Assembly (NCBI GenBank): GCA_017354895.1
Contig: CP071494.1
Coordinates: 1,612,001-1,676,000, forward strand
Length of the DNA: 64,000 bases
Origin: Podospora comata
Taxonomy: Eukaryota; Ascomycota; Sordariomycetes; Sordariales; Podosporaceae
Reading direction: 5' to 3'
The position numbers were made by a program, and so were the translations under genes. Numbering within the stretch: position 1 is the stretch's first letter; every line of letters begins with the position of its first letter. This document shows positions 46,017 to 56,808 of this stretch, piece after piece. The notes beneath the pieces were generated by a model that did no database searches, had not been told where the DNA came from, and worked only from the letters and a program-made list of their open reading frames with translations.

Positions 46017-47873
46017 GTTGGATATCACCTCTCACGCACTGCGAACAACCGATTGCCGGCAATCACGGCTGGACCACATGCACCCGCAACACCCTTTCAG
46101 ATAAGGTCAACTCTTGCTCTCCTTGATGTCCACAGTTGTCCTGTTCTGTTCTGTTTCTGTCCCTAATCGTTCCGCTCAATCCCAGCGGGCGAGCGACCTG
46201 TAGCGAACTACCCAAGAACCAGGCGTCGGCGAACGAAAGAGAGACGGGCGGGCCGTTCGAGTGATGATGTCGCAGCGCAGCGGTCGATGGCTTTTCGCGG
46301 TGGACGCGGGGTTCGTTGGAAAAAGCAGTAGACTTTTTTGCTCGGCTGCACAAGGCGATGGATGGATGGATGGATGGATGGATAGATCAGGAACGTTTGG
46401 GGTGTCACGTTGACTTTGGCGCAGGATGAACGCCGAGATGACGAATGACGAAAGCAGGCCGATAAGCAACGGGGAAGTGGAATCGAGGCACTGCCCACTC
46501 GTCGTCGAGGTTGCACAAGGGGGGTATACGGCAAAAGACAAACGCAAGAAACGAAAAAAAAAAAAGAACAAAAAGAAGAAAAGAGACAGACAAGAACAAG
46601 TTCGTCTGCGTATGTTGAGACTGGAGAAAGGACCAGTTCAGATCAGTTGACCCAAGACCTGAGGAGGAGTGGTGAGAGAAAAGATGGAGTTTGTGAATGA
46701 TGATGGATGGATTGGATGGGGCTGGCCCGGAACAGGTCACCACACCAAAAGGCTGGGTTTCCTGCCACGGTCTCTGGCACCAAGAGGGACGTGGGTGTTG
46801 GCGCGCTATCAGGCAGCCGCCTTTCCCACCTCGGCCAGCTGATTAGGCGCTATCAGGTGGCGGGGAACTCGGCAAGCATTGGAGGGTGGTGACGCTGAGG
46901 GGTTATCTAGGGGGTCTGTCCCCTCTTTTCGCTGATGTGTCTTGCAGTGGTTTTGCAGTTGGGTATCTAAATCCAAACCACAAGGTCTCTGCAGTATCTC
47001 TCTTTTGAAGGAGAAATGGAGTCGTCGGACGAATGCATAAACTCAGCAGACCCTGCGCCGCCCCAAGTCTCTGAAACCTGAGACAGCGCCTGAATGCGGC
47101 GGGTGCGCGTTGGCGAGGGACCATCTGCCCTGGCCGAGTTTCAAAGCCGCTGCTGCCCTGTGCTCGGTGCCGTGCTCACTGATGATGTAAACCACAACCA
47201 CCCACCTATTTCGCCAGCGCGCAATTCGGACCATCCTCTTGGGCCGGCCGTTGTTGGTAGTCTGATGGATAGCCAGGAAGCCACGTGGAGGTTGCAGGTT
47301 GCAACAGATGGCTGCATCGAAATAGAACGGCCAATCTACAAGAGCCACCGCAAACATTGAGACTTTGTGATGCTCACGCCTGCTCTGTGTCCCGCCGCCT
47401 TCGAGTCCTAAGGGGAATTGGACACTGAACAAAAGGACTGGAATGGAATCCCCATGGAACACCCAACCGAGACAATTGTTCTGGAAGCCCAAAAAAGACG
47501 GTCCGCTCTCAGACAGCCGGGTCCCTGGAATGCCGGAAACGAACGTCTCTCGGGCCTCATGGATCGGACAACCTCCGAACCGGCCATCGATCGACACAGG
47601 GATGAATCTCATCTTACGATAACGTCTGAGGCCAGGGCCAAAGTCTATGTAATGACATTTATTGATCTGATCCGTCATGATAAACTCTACATAATCCCAA
47701 CATGAATGACAGGCTTGCTTCGCAGGTAGGTAAAAACAGACCGCCACCGGTGAGATAAACAAAATAAACAAACGCCTGCTCTCATAGCCGGTCCCATCCT
47801 GTTCCAAACATCATCCAACATCATCTCGTCCCTCCATCCGTGGGTCCCAAATCCATCCCTTCCTGAACAACTC
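46017..47873. other. Intergenic: SSH4-like promoter and 3' flank of membrane-protein gene
   Basis: 1.9 kb. Contains (GATG)n at 46357-46386 in the presumed SSH4 leader and an A-rich run at about 46553-46585. A 254-codon minus ORF (47043-47807) shows no motif and is not annotated as a gene. Confidence 0.5.
46357..46386 (+). repeat. (GATG)n microsatellite
   Basis: About seven GATG units, ending GATAGAT, 340 bp upstream of the SSH4-like ATG. Confidence 0.9.
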
Positions 47874-49307
47874 TTAATCAACGCTGCTGGTATCATCCCG
47901 TCTAGTCCTCTCTCTCTCCCTTCTGGCTCCGGCACCACCGCGTCTCTTCCTCTTGTCCTCGGCATACGCAAAGTCGCTCACGGAAGAGGCAATGGGGATG
48001 TGGTGAGAGTGCGTGTAGACCTTGGTGCCCGAGTCGTCAGTGCTGGCAGTAGCGGCGCTGACCTCACTCTGAGCCCATCCACCCGGCATGCTGCTCGAAA
48101 CCTCACTTGGTGGGGGTCTAGGTCTGGACTTGGACCTAGCCCTCTTGTAATCAGAGTAGGTGTTCGCCGAAGTGCCCTCACTCGCAATCTCATTCCCCTC
48201 ATCAATCCTCCTCAGCGCAACCGCCTCCTCCGCTCCGGCAGTAAAGCTGAAATCTCTCTTAATCCTCCTCGACTCCCTCGGCTGCAGCGCCTTCTCCTGC
48301 GCAGCCGCCCGTCTCCCCTCCTCCCTCAACTTCCTCGCCTCGGCCCTGATCTTCTCATTCTCCCTCACAGCATTCTTGTCGGCAGTGCTGTAAACCTTTC
48401 TGATACCCCTCTCCTTCTTCTCCTCCTTCTTCGGCGTCCTCTGCTGTCCAGCCATCAAGCCTTCAGTAACCTCGCTGCCCCCATCGGCTGTGCTCTCCGC
48501 CATACCCCTGCCACTCGGGCTCACCTCCGACCAAGAAGGATTCGTGCTCCCATCCCACTCACTCCCATCCGCCTCCCGATTAAGCCCCCCCACCCTCGCC
48601 GCCTTCTCATGTCTATACATCCTCAGCTGCTCCTCAGCCAACCTCTCCGCCTCCTCATCCACCACCTCCCCACCCGCCCCAACCTTCCTCCTCGACTTCC
48701 TCTCCTTCTCCCGCCTCTTATCCTCCCTCTTCCTCTCCTTCTCCCTCTCCTTCTGCTCCCTCTTCATCCTTCTCTTCTCCCTCCCCGAGAAATCCGACAC
48801 CCCCCCGGTAATGCCCGTGATGCCCGTCGTGGCCGAAACAACAGTAGTTAAATCATCATCCCTTCCCCCGCCATCCCTCGTCACCCCCGTAACGACAGTC
48901 CTATCATCCACATCCTTGTACACACTCCCGCCGCCCAAAACAGTCGACGCAGTCACATCGCTGTAAACCGTACCGTTAGGCCCGATTTTAGGACGCCGAA
49001 GAACGGTAGACTTGTAATCATCCCAATCCCCCTCCTTGAAGTAAAAGCCCCCGTTCTTGGCCCAGAAGAAGAACCAAATCCCGACGATGACGAACCCGGC
49101 GCCTAGAAGACCGAACACGGCGAAGATGGCGTTGTTGTTGACCTCGTTGGGGTGGATCACGCCGGGGTGGGTGACCTTGACGGCGGGGTCGTCTTTGGTG
49201 TCGTCGCCGTCGCGGGCGAGGAGGATGGTGTGGGCGGCTAGGGGGCCAAGGGATTGGATGTCGGAGGGGAGGTGACGGCGGAGGAGGGTGAGGATTGTTG
49301 GTGCCAT
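47874..49307 (-). CDS. Fungal single-span membrane protein, function unknown
   Basis: A single 477-codon frame. An N-terminal about 57 residues without a clear cleavable signal precedes one strong membrane segment at about residues 58-82 (IFAVFGLLGAGFVIVGIWFF). Just after it comes FWAKNGGFYFKEGDWDDYKS and TVLRRPKIGPNGTVYSDVTA, then STVLGGGSVYKD. These read as a conserved, non-repetitive juxtamembrane block. Then TTGITGITGGVSDFSGREKR leads into a long Lys/Arg/Glu charged helix (residues about 170-215, REKERKSRRK), probably coiled coil. The rest is disordered, with Arg/Ser clusters, and ends RRDDTSSVD. The positive charge after the span suggests N-out/C-in topology. I recognise it as a recurrent pezizomycotine protein but know no function. 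It neighbours the SSH4-like gene on the same strand. Confidence 0.8.
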   Translation of the reverse strand: MAPTILTLLRRHLPSDIQSLGPLAAHTILLARDGDDTKDDPAVKVTHPGVIHPNEVNNNAIFAVFGLLGAGFVIVGIWFFFWAKNGGFYFKEGDWDDYKSTVLRRPKIGPNGTVYSDVTASTVLGGGSVYKDVDDRTVVTGVTRDGGGRDDDLTTVVSATTGITGITGGVSDFSGREKRRMKREQKEREKERKREDKRREKERKSRRKVGAGGEVVDEEAERLAEEQLRMYRHEKAARVGGLNREADGSEWDGSTNPSWSEVSPSGRGMAESTADGGSEVTEGLMAGQQRTPKKEEKKERGIRKVYSTADKNAVRENEKIRAEARKLREEGRRAAAQEKALQPRESRRIKRDFSFTAGAEEAVALRRIDEGNEIASEGTSANTYSDYKRARSKSRPRPPPSEVSSSMPGGWAQSEVSAATASTDDSGTKVYTHSHHIPIASSVSDFAYAEDKRKRRGGAGARRERERTRRDDTSSVD

Positions 49308-51317
49308 GGTGACTATTGACTGGAACGTGATGATGATGTCAAGCCTGATGGCTGACTGGCTAAAGGTTGTGTGTGGTCAAGTCTCGGATGAGGTTGGGTT
49401 GGGGTTGTGAAGGTGAAAAGTCGCTGGTATGTTTTGTCGACAACAAACCTCCCCCACTCAAAAATCCACGATCGTCCAACAAAAAAAAAAAAAAACAGTC
49501 GATAAATTAGCAGATTCCGTGGGATGTGTGTGCAACTGCAAATGCAGGAGAGAGAAAGGTGCAGCGAAAAGTGGGTGTTGTTGGTTTAATCGCACACTTG
49601 CGCACCCCGGTTAACCCAGAAACGGAGGAGGTTGGGTTGCAGCTTTCCTTGCTTCCTTCCCAGCCACCCAGCCTTCTAACTCCACTGAAAATCAATCCAA
49701 GCCTCTTCCTTGCAGAATACACAATCAAGTTTCAGCCTTATTTCTTCGTCATCATCATCAAAATCACCAGGGAAACCACCCTCCCTTTCTTCAACTTTTA
49801 TGCAATCTGCATATCTGCCATGCCGCCCTGTCAATAACCTGTGTTTGAACTAAAGTAAACAATCCTCACCCAGCAACCACCCACACAACCTCACGCCCTC
49901 CAACCTCACCCCCTCCAACCTCACCCCCTCCAACCCTCCAACCAATCCCACCCCGCATCCTCGCCAAGCCCCATCTTCCTTGACACTCGGTCACAACCCA
50001 CTCAGCTGGTTCCTCCCACCCCACACAGTGTCCGCCTTTTCCCACCGTCCCTCTCACTGTCCTCCCCCCTCAACACCAACCACCAATCTCCAAGCTGATA
50101 TCAACCCGCATGTTATAGGTCAATAACCTCCTCATGCCGTGACTCTATCCCTTTCTCCCGAGCACTCCCGGCCTGCTGCAAGAAAGAAATTAATTGGCCA
50201 TGTTTAATTTGGGGGCTCATGCCTCTAACACCCCCCCCAAGTGAACGACGTCTGACAGTTGTCCTGACGACCTGACTTTCTCATCCGCATAGCAACGCAA
50301 CCTATTTGGAATTTTCACACTCCGTTTCGTCCTACTGGTACCTAACTGGCAGTACGGATAATAGTATGATGATCCACAATCATCCCCTTTTTATAATCAG
50401 GCATAGCTAAACGTGTTCGGCCTCAAGAGGGGTAAACCAAACTCTCATTGGCAACACGTGTACAACGCCAGTGGCAGAGAGGCAGTGTCGATCTGCAGAT
50501 TTTACAACAAGGTAGCGGCGAATCTCATTTCTTTCCAAAATCATGAGATCAGCATCCCAATTGCACAGCATGGATACCCCTCATCATTCAATTCTCTCTT
50601 TCATTGTTAACTCTCCAAAAACAAAGGTTAATGATATCAATCTGGCTTGAAACGGCTTGCTCAAGGAAAATAATAATGAGATGGAAACTTCAGAATTAAC
50701 CCCGGTAGAGAAAACTAAGAAAACACCCTATACAGTTTCTTCCCAAAAAGCCAAAAAAAAAAAAAAAAGCCTCCCGATATTAAACCTTAACCCTGTGCCC
50801 CTTTCAAAGTTTCCAAGTTCCATACCCCCTCCCCTTGATCAAAAGGGAGCATGAAACCACATCATAGTACATGACAATATCTTTGAGCCAACAACGCAAA
50901 GACTTAACTTCTAGAGTCACCACTCTGCCGCAAGCCGCCATGGTATTTTAGTAGCACAGGATTAAACATGGACATAAAAAGTCCCCAAGAAGAAAACAGA
51001 ATGGTGCAAGGAAAGGTTCCCCATCATGAATTTCTCTGCAAACTTGTCCACCAAAAGGAACGAGGGGTATAAAGCCCGCGCCCAAACAGTTAACCCAACT
51101 GAGAAGAGTATCCAAAAAAGAAATAAATAAATAAAAAAAGCAAAAACGCTCGCTCATATTTCGCCCCAGTGAAACAAGAGTTATGCACACATAAACAAAA
51201 ACATCATCGTCGTCGTCATCATCCTTTTGTTGGGGTTCATCATCTTCATCATCTTGGATCGTCTCGGGGTCGCCATTTGGTTGGCCGTTGGCCGCTCCAG
51301 GCGTTCCAACAGGCCGT
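49308..51317. other. Intergenic: promoter of membrane-protein gene and 3' flank of Pro-rich gene
   Basis: 2 kb with no gene seen. Tandem CCTCACCCCCTCCAA units at about 49887-49940 form a short C-rich minisatellite. Poly-A runs occur at about 49480 and 50753. Confidence 0.5.
49887..49940 (+). repeat. Short CCTCACCCCCTCCAA tandem repeat
   Basis: Three to four near-identical units of about 15-16 bp, strongly strand-asymmetric for C. Confidence 0.75.
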
Positions 51318-53159
51318 TTACCGACCAAAGTAGTGGTCGTCAGGTCGGGAGGAGGAGTACGAGGTAGGGTATTGGGGATAGGGTGGGATGGAGGGGGCGT
51401 AGTCGTCAGCACCGACGTACTCATATTCGGGGCTGGTAGCATCGGGGTAGGCGGGATAAGCCGGGGCACGAGGAATGGACCTGGCGCGGGAGGCTCCGCG
51501 GGTGCGTGGCCGGACAGGGAAATCGACTCGGGTTCGGCGGTCATCGAGGTCAACCCGGGTGTGGCGGTCATCGTGGTCGCCATAGCTCGCGTCGCTACCA
51601 CCGCCTCGGTAGCCTAGCGTAGCACCGTTCTTAGTGATGTTGATCTCGGCGCCATCATGGCATTCCATTTCGGCACCGCCAATTTTGAGCGTCGTATTAC
51701 CCTTTACCCTGATGGTGAAGTCTTCGTCGTGAGCACTGGTGTGCGTGGTCCTCGTCGTGTATGACTGTCGGTAATCGCTCTCGTCGCGGCTGCCTGAGCT
51801 TCTGCTGCTTCCTCCGTTTCGGGCCTTTGCGAGAGTTTCAGCGGTTAGCGGGAGCGGGGACCCGCCCATGAGTTCTTCCTGATAACGGGTGGCTGAACGA
51901 ACTTGATCCTCGTATGCGCTGCTGGAAGCCGCCGATTCGCCAAAGTATGAGCTCCGTCGCAAATGTTTCCCGTAAGGCTCCACTGGCATTGGGTTGTAGT
52001 CGTAGTCGCCGTACGCCTCGTCCGCCAGTCCGCTGCTCATTCTAGGTGGCTTGGGACGGAAGGCTAGGTTGGTGCTGTGGCCGGCGTTGTTGTAATCGGC
52101 AGGGCCCATGGGGGAGAGGTTAAAGAGGTCATCCTCGGTTCGTTCAATATCATCATAGAGGGTTCGCCGCGAGATTGGCGTAGAGGGCGCAGGGGGTTGG
52201 AACCCACTGCTTGGGAGCGGCCTGGCAGACTGGGGTCTGCGAGGAGGTGGCGGCATCATGCGCTTATCGTCCGTCTCAACCTTGGACATCCTCCTGTTGG
52301 TGGATGGACGCCGAGCTAATTGTTTGCTGGGAGCCGCTTGTGGCTCTTCCCACTCGTTACCATATTCAATGGCAGGTGGCTGCTGAGGGCGATAGCCCAT
52401 CGCTGACTGTGGCCGGGTGTAGCTGCCGAAGCGAGACTCAAGTGGCCGCGAAAAGTACTCTGGTCCTGGTCCGTTCATAACCACAGGGGACGACCCTGGT
52501 TGAGGATAAGGAATCTGCATGGGCGCGGACATGGGTGCCGGTGGTGGGGGGGGGCCGGGAGGGGGAGGACCGCTCCATTGAGGTGGGTTCGGAAGAGGTG
52601 GTGGCGCAAAGCCCGAGTTCATCTGCGGGCCTGGCGTCTGGCTGTAATACCTGTTCTGGTGGGTTAAAGGTGGTCTCGAGGGTGAGCTGCCATAATAGGC
52701 ACTGGTCGGTCTCGTGGTCTTGGAGCGGGGACGAGTGGCAGCAGGTGCCGGGGCAGGTGCTGGCTCATTGACGCCGAAATATTGCGCGTCGTGTGCGTCT
52801 ACAGACTTGCGTGAGTAACGGGCGTCGGGCGGCGCCGTCCTCGTGGGCTTCAGAGCAGGTCTTGAAGTCATGAGTGCTTTTTTGCTGGCCGAAGCAGACT
52901 TATCCCTGTGAGTGCTGGGCTTCTTGGTAGAATCTCTCTCTCTTCGAGGGAGCGTCGAGTCCGAGTCGGTGTGGGCGTTGATGGGCGAGGCCTCGCTCTT
53001 CCTGCTCTTTTCTCTCCGGACACGTCCGGTGTTTGCTGGCTGCTTGATGGGACTGCCTGGGGCACAAGATGTAGCGTAGCGTGCGGTGCCTTCAAAAACA
53101 GTTCCGGCGTCGTCAGCGTCCTCGACGCATGCAGCAGATGGTCGATTCCTCCCAGACAT
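51318..53159 (-). CDS. Pro/Ser/Arg-rich fungal protein, function unknown
   Basis: A 613-codon frame from ATG 53159 (MSGRNRPSAACVEDADDAGT) to the stop at 51318. The first half is disordered and rich in Pro, Ser, Arg and Gln, with a polyproline block (PPPPGPPPPPAPM) that could bind SH3, WW or profilin-type domains. A central ordered-looking region includes SRRTLYDDIERTEDDLFNLS, VRSATRYQEELMGG and PLTAETLAKA. It is followed by DFTIRVKGNTTLKIGGAEME and CHDGAEINITKNG, which alternate like beta strands. The end is Arg/Asp-rich, then Tyr/Pro-rich, finishing DDHYFGR. I recognise no enzymatic motif. Position upstream of 53159 is open to a TTG triplet, so a longer start is unlikely. Its job could be scaffolding at the cortex or cytoskeleton, but this is only suggested by the polyproline block. 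Confidence 0.8.
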   Translation of the reverse strand: MSGRNRPSAACVEDADDAGTVFEGTARYATSCAPGSPIKQPANTGRVRREKSRKSEASPINAHTDSDSTLPRRERDSTKKPSTHRDKSASASKKALMTSRPALKPTRTAPPDARYSRKSVDAHDAQYFGVNEPAPAPAPAATRPRSKTTRPTSAYYGSSPSRPPLTHQNRYYSQTPGPQMNSGFAPPPLPNPPQWSGPPPPGPPPPPAPMSAPMQIPYPQPGSSPVVMNGPGPEYFSRPLESRFGSYTRPQSAMGYRPQQPPAIEYGNEWEEPQAAPSKQLARRPSTNRRMSKVETDDKRMMPPPPRRPQSARPLPSSGFQPPAPSTPISRRTLYDDIERTEDDLFNLSPMGPADYNNAGHSTNLAFRPKPPRMSSGLADEAYGDYDYNPMPVEPYGKHLRRSSYFGESAASSSAYEDQVRSATRYQEELMGGSPLPLTAETLAKARNGGSSRSSGSRDESDYRQSYTTRTTHTSAHDEDFTIRVKGNTTLKIGGAEMECHDGAEINITKNGATLGYRGGGSDASYGDHDDRHTRVDLDDRRTRVDFPVRPRTRGASRARSIPRAPAYPAYPDATSPEYEYVGADDYAPSIPPYPQYPTSYSSSRPDDHYFGR

Positions 53160-53827
53160 TGCCGATACGAGCCCCCCGCTCGTCTGCAGGCGGGCTGACT
53201 CCAAGTCAGATGGTTGAGTTTAGTGTTGTTGCGAGAGGCAACGATGCCTCGACAAAGAGGCCGGCCAGTCTCGAGTGGATGGGATTGTGGGTTGATGTGG
53301 CAGGTTGGGCAGCGGCGGTAATTCGAGCGTTGAGGACAAGGCGGTTTGTGGAATGCGAGGGCAGCGAATACCAGGGACAAAGTGATCGACTTCGGATGGC
53401 AGGATGGTAAATTCAGCGGTGGTGGCGGAAAAGTCGCTCGCCTAGAGACAGAAAATGGGATGGGTTGTCCTAAGGAAACAAAAAAAGGTGGAGGAACGGG
53501 ACAGTGACCAGTTTTATTCACTGCGGGGGGGTATGCTGTGAGTGGAGGGCGGCAAGGAAGACCGCTGTCTCGCTTGCCTGGAGCAGGCTCTGGGGTTCGC
53601 TGGGGATTGGGGGAGAGCCACTGACAACGACAGGAGGACCAGACGGGAGACGACAGGGGTGTGAGAATCCCCCAGACACCAAAAGACCAAGACCACGGTG
53701 GGGACGGCACCTGGGGAGGGGCACTCCAGACAAGAATTATCGATAACAAGTCGAGACGGGACGAGACGATGCGATACCGAGGGAGCAAACACTCTCCTCC
53801 GTTCCGTTATCGACCAGGTGACGGCTT

Positions 53828-53848
53828 GACACACACACACACACACAC
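53828..53848 (+). repeat. (AC)n microsatellite
   Basis: About ten AC units in the leader region of the Pro-rich gene. Confidence 0.9.
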
Positions 53849-53950
53849 CTGTTTTGGTCGCACCAGATATCTTTTGTGTTGATGTTGGTGTTGATATGCT
53901 GGTCAATGCTGGTTGAATGCTGATCCTGATTCTGAGGCGGATGATTGTCA

Positions 53951-53997
53951 TGCCCTGCCCTCCACTGCCCTGCCCTGCCCTCCACTGCCCTGCCCAG
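53951..53997 (+). repeat. CCCTGCC / CCACTGCC tandem repeat
   Basis: A duplicated block of CCCTGCCCTCCACTG-type units with internal CCCTG copies. Confidence 0.8.
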
Positions 53998-56808
53998 CGG
54001 CTTGGATACGTTGCCCGATGGGTCCAATGCTTTTTTTTCTCTTCTCCTTTTTTTTTGTCCTCCTGATCGTGGGGGGAAAGGCTATGGACGGCCCTCACAT
54101 TAGAGCTCCAGAACTACAGATTCTGGCTTGAGCCTCCAAGACTTCAGATGCTGCGTGTGTCTCACAGATTACAGCCAGATCGTCTGGCAGACTCGGGCAG
54201 ATGCGGGACACGGAGCAACAGTGCCCGGCGCAACACAAGACTCTGCTTCTGGTGAAGAGCTATCAAACGCGATGCGATGTCGCTGGTTGGGATAGTTGGG
54301 CAAAGACGACGGGATACTTGTGCTCTGTGGCGAACCAATGAGAGCCTGCAAGTCGCTTGCACGTCTGGCAACTTGGGAGCATGTGTGTGGTGGACTGCTT
54401 GTGCCAGTGTGCGTAAGGCCTCAACTGAGTGGGTTTTTTTTTTCGGCGGGGACCCTTCTCAGCGGCTGCCGAGACACAATCGTGACGAAGCTGAGCACTC
54501 GTTTCGCGCCTTTAATGCCCGATACTGTTTTGGGCAGCGATTGAGAGGCACGGCCGAGTGCCGGTCTCGCAGTGATCAATCAGCGTTGAACTTCTGTCCT
54601 GGATGGACATCAAAAACAGGCTGTGCCAGGCCTAAGCGATATCTAGCCGTCTGATCATGAGCTTTTGGCAGAAATGCGATGAAGACTCGAGAATGCGTGC
54701 GAAAAAGAGGATCAACTCGGTTGAGCCGCGGACCACCGAACGATGCTCTCTTCATGCAGAGAGAGAGAAAAATGCGAAAGGCAACCACCGTTCATCCCTA
54801 GGCAACGGCAGGCAGGTTGCCAGCTCACACACCATTTCTGTCAACGCTTGCGCGGGTTTCGACCCTTATTATTGGGAGCCGTCGGGCCTGGAATGCAGAA
54901 TGCTGCAGGCCGGTGCCGCCTGACGCCTCTCATAGGGCAGGACTGCGACGAGCGCCCCCAACAATCTTCTACTTCGTTCTCTGTGTCTTGGTCTTGCCGG
55001 GTCCGCATTTTTGGAGTCACCGGCCAACTTCAATTATCTGTACTGCACCCGCATTTCGATACCAAATCTTCAAGACACGGACTGGCAACGTCGTGATCGG
55101 AGCACACTTGGCGTATGGCAAGATGCTTTTCAGGAACCGATACGGCCTCTGGTCTGGTGACTGGTTCCGTCAAACATTCTCTTGGTTGCTTACTCGTCTC
55201 GCCAGCGGACCGTCCGACGACAATTCAGCCGTTCCTTTCCACAGCCATGTCGTGGAAGCATCCAGCAGACGATCGTCTCATGCGGCATATTTTGCAAAGA
55301 GCCGCAGTTCAATAGGTCGAACTGCTGCGGGTGAAACTGTTGCCCTCCCCATATATACCAAGGAACAGACCAGAGCCGCGCTCGCATATAAAAGTGTGTT
55401 TTGATTTTGATTTCGCCTTTGCCTCATTGGTGCTTCGAGCATACAGATGAGCATCGGGTGCCCAATGATCACGTTCTTGTACCCTCCTCAAAAGATGCTC
55501 GACCGAATGCTGGGGGTTGCTTCCCCACAGAAATTGGTATCGTCGACGAAACAGAGGACAGCCGCGCCGGACCTTTCGGATTTGATTGGACGGCTTCTTT
55601 GTAACAATGGCTGTTCCCACCGTCGCAAATGCGCGAGAAGCGCGAGTATCTGCACATCATGCCGTATCGCCATGCTCAGGCGATCCCGTCCACTTGGGTG
55701 CCGTTGAACGGGCATCCACAGCGGATTATCGGCTGTTTCGTCAAGCTTTTCGAGAACACAGGTTCCCAGTCTCATTTCCATCTCCCTCTAGATGTGAGTC
55801 AATTTGGGCAGTGGGAGGATGGCCAAGCCAATCCAAAGACGGATTGGTCGGGATACTCCGCATCCAATGCATTGAAAGCAGGATGCATGCAGGGGGGTCC
55901 TACAGAAAGTCATTGACCTCTTGGGCAACGCTGGCGCCATTTCCTCAGATAGACTCCATGAAGCCTGCACGCAACTCTCTGACGCAAGCGTTCGAGACGA
56001 TCCCGTGACACACCGGCCAATGCAGCTTCTAGGTATGTGACGTGAGAGCTCATGAACCATCCCAGATGTAAAAGAAAGCCAGCGTCTTCCTCTGGGCTTG
56101 GAAGGCCCTCCGAAAGCACGCTGCCGAGTACAACCGGAAGTCGGGTCCGTTTGGGGACTAAAAGATAGCAGCCTGACCGGAGCTACTCCGGAATTCTGTC
56201 CATGCCGCCGTTTGCTGAGGGCCCAAGATCGACCGATTGCCGCATGCCCTATCTTTGCTGAATCTTCACAGTCCCGAGGGCGAGAACTTTTTCATGCATT
56301 GTCCGGAGGGGCACCTTTTGTGAATCCTTAGACAATCACCATCATCGTGCATTGAAAATCGATGGCAACCCGGACCTCTGCGGCGAGTTGATTCATTCGA
56401 CTTCTCACCGCCTTTTGGTTCTGGTCTCCCTCTCTCCCGGCACTATATCCTGCATCAAAGTATCGACGCCACCGTTCCATCGCTGTGCGCACTCCCATCA
56501 GCCGAACCTTTTGAGCCGGCAGCTAATGACATGAAGAGTGAGGGGGTGGCTGATCCTAGGGAGGCTTAGATCGATCAGTGATGACAAGCACTTGTCCTTC
56601 CAACCACGAAGCTGAGACATCCGGGTATACTCAGCGAGTGCCGTCGGCAATGTAGGTCCTCTCTCTGTCTCACATGGCCGAGTCTGCTCGTGTCCTTGGC
56701 CGGCTGTCTGAAGCAAAGACGGGCCGTCACGTCACTCGGCTCGATCCCGATGCAAATCCAGCGTGGGGTGCAGGCGACATACAGCTCTGGGTCTCAGGCA
56801 CATGACTC

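Larger units (their letters stand above)
53160..56808. other. Intergenic 3.6 kb, possible decayed sequence
   Basis: No intact gene seen. Simple repeats: (AC)n at 53828-53848 and a CCCTGCC/CCACTGCC tandem at 53951-53997. Between about 55490 and 56120 several minus-strand open stretches read like protein (for example FMSSHVTYLEAALAGVSRD and ETADNPLWMPVQRH), but they lie in different frames separated by stops, so any gene here is broken or unrecognised. Confidence 0.4.

Noticed and set aside
47043-47807. 254-codon minus ORF between SSH4-like and membrane-protein genes
   Set aside because: Long for chance, but Cys/Trp/Arg-rich without any motif or internal pattern. It lies in the presumed 3' flank of one gene and promoter of another.
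52868-53788. 306-codon minus ORF overlapping the start of the Pro-rich gene
   Set aside because: Overlaps the N-terminal coding region of the better-supported 51318-53159 frame on the same strand; translation lacks motifs.
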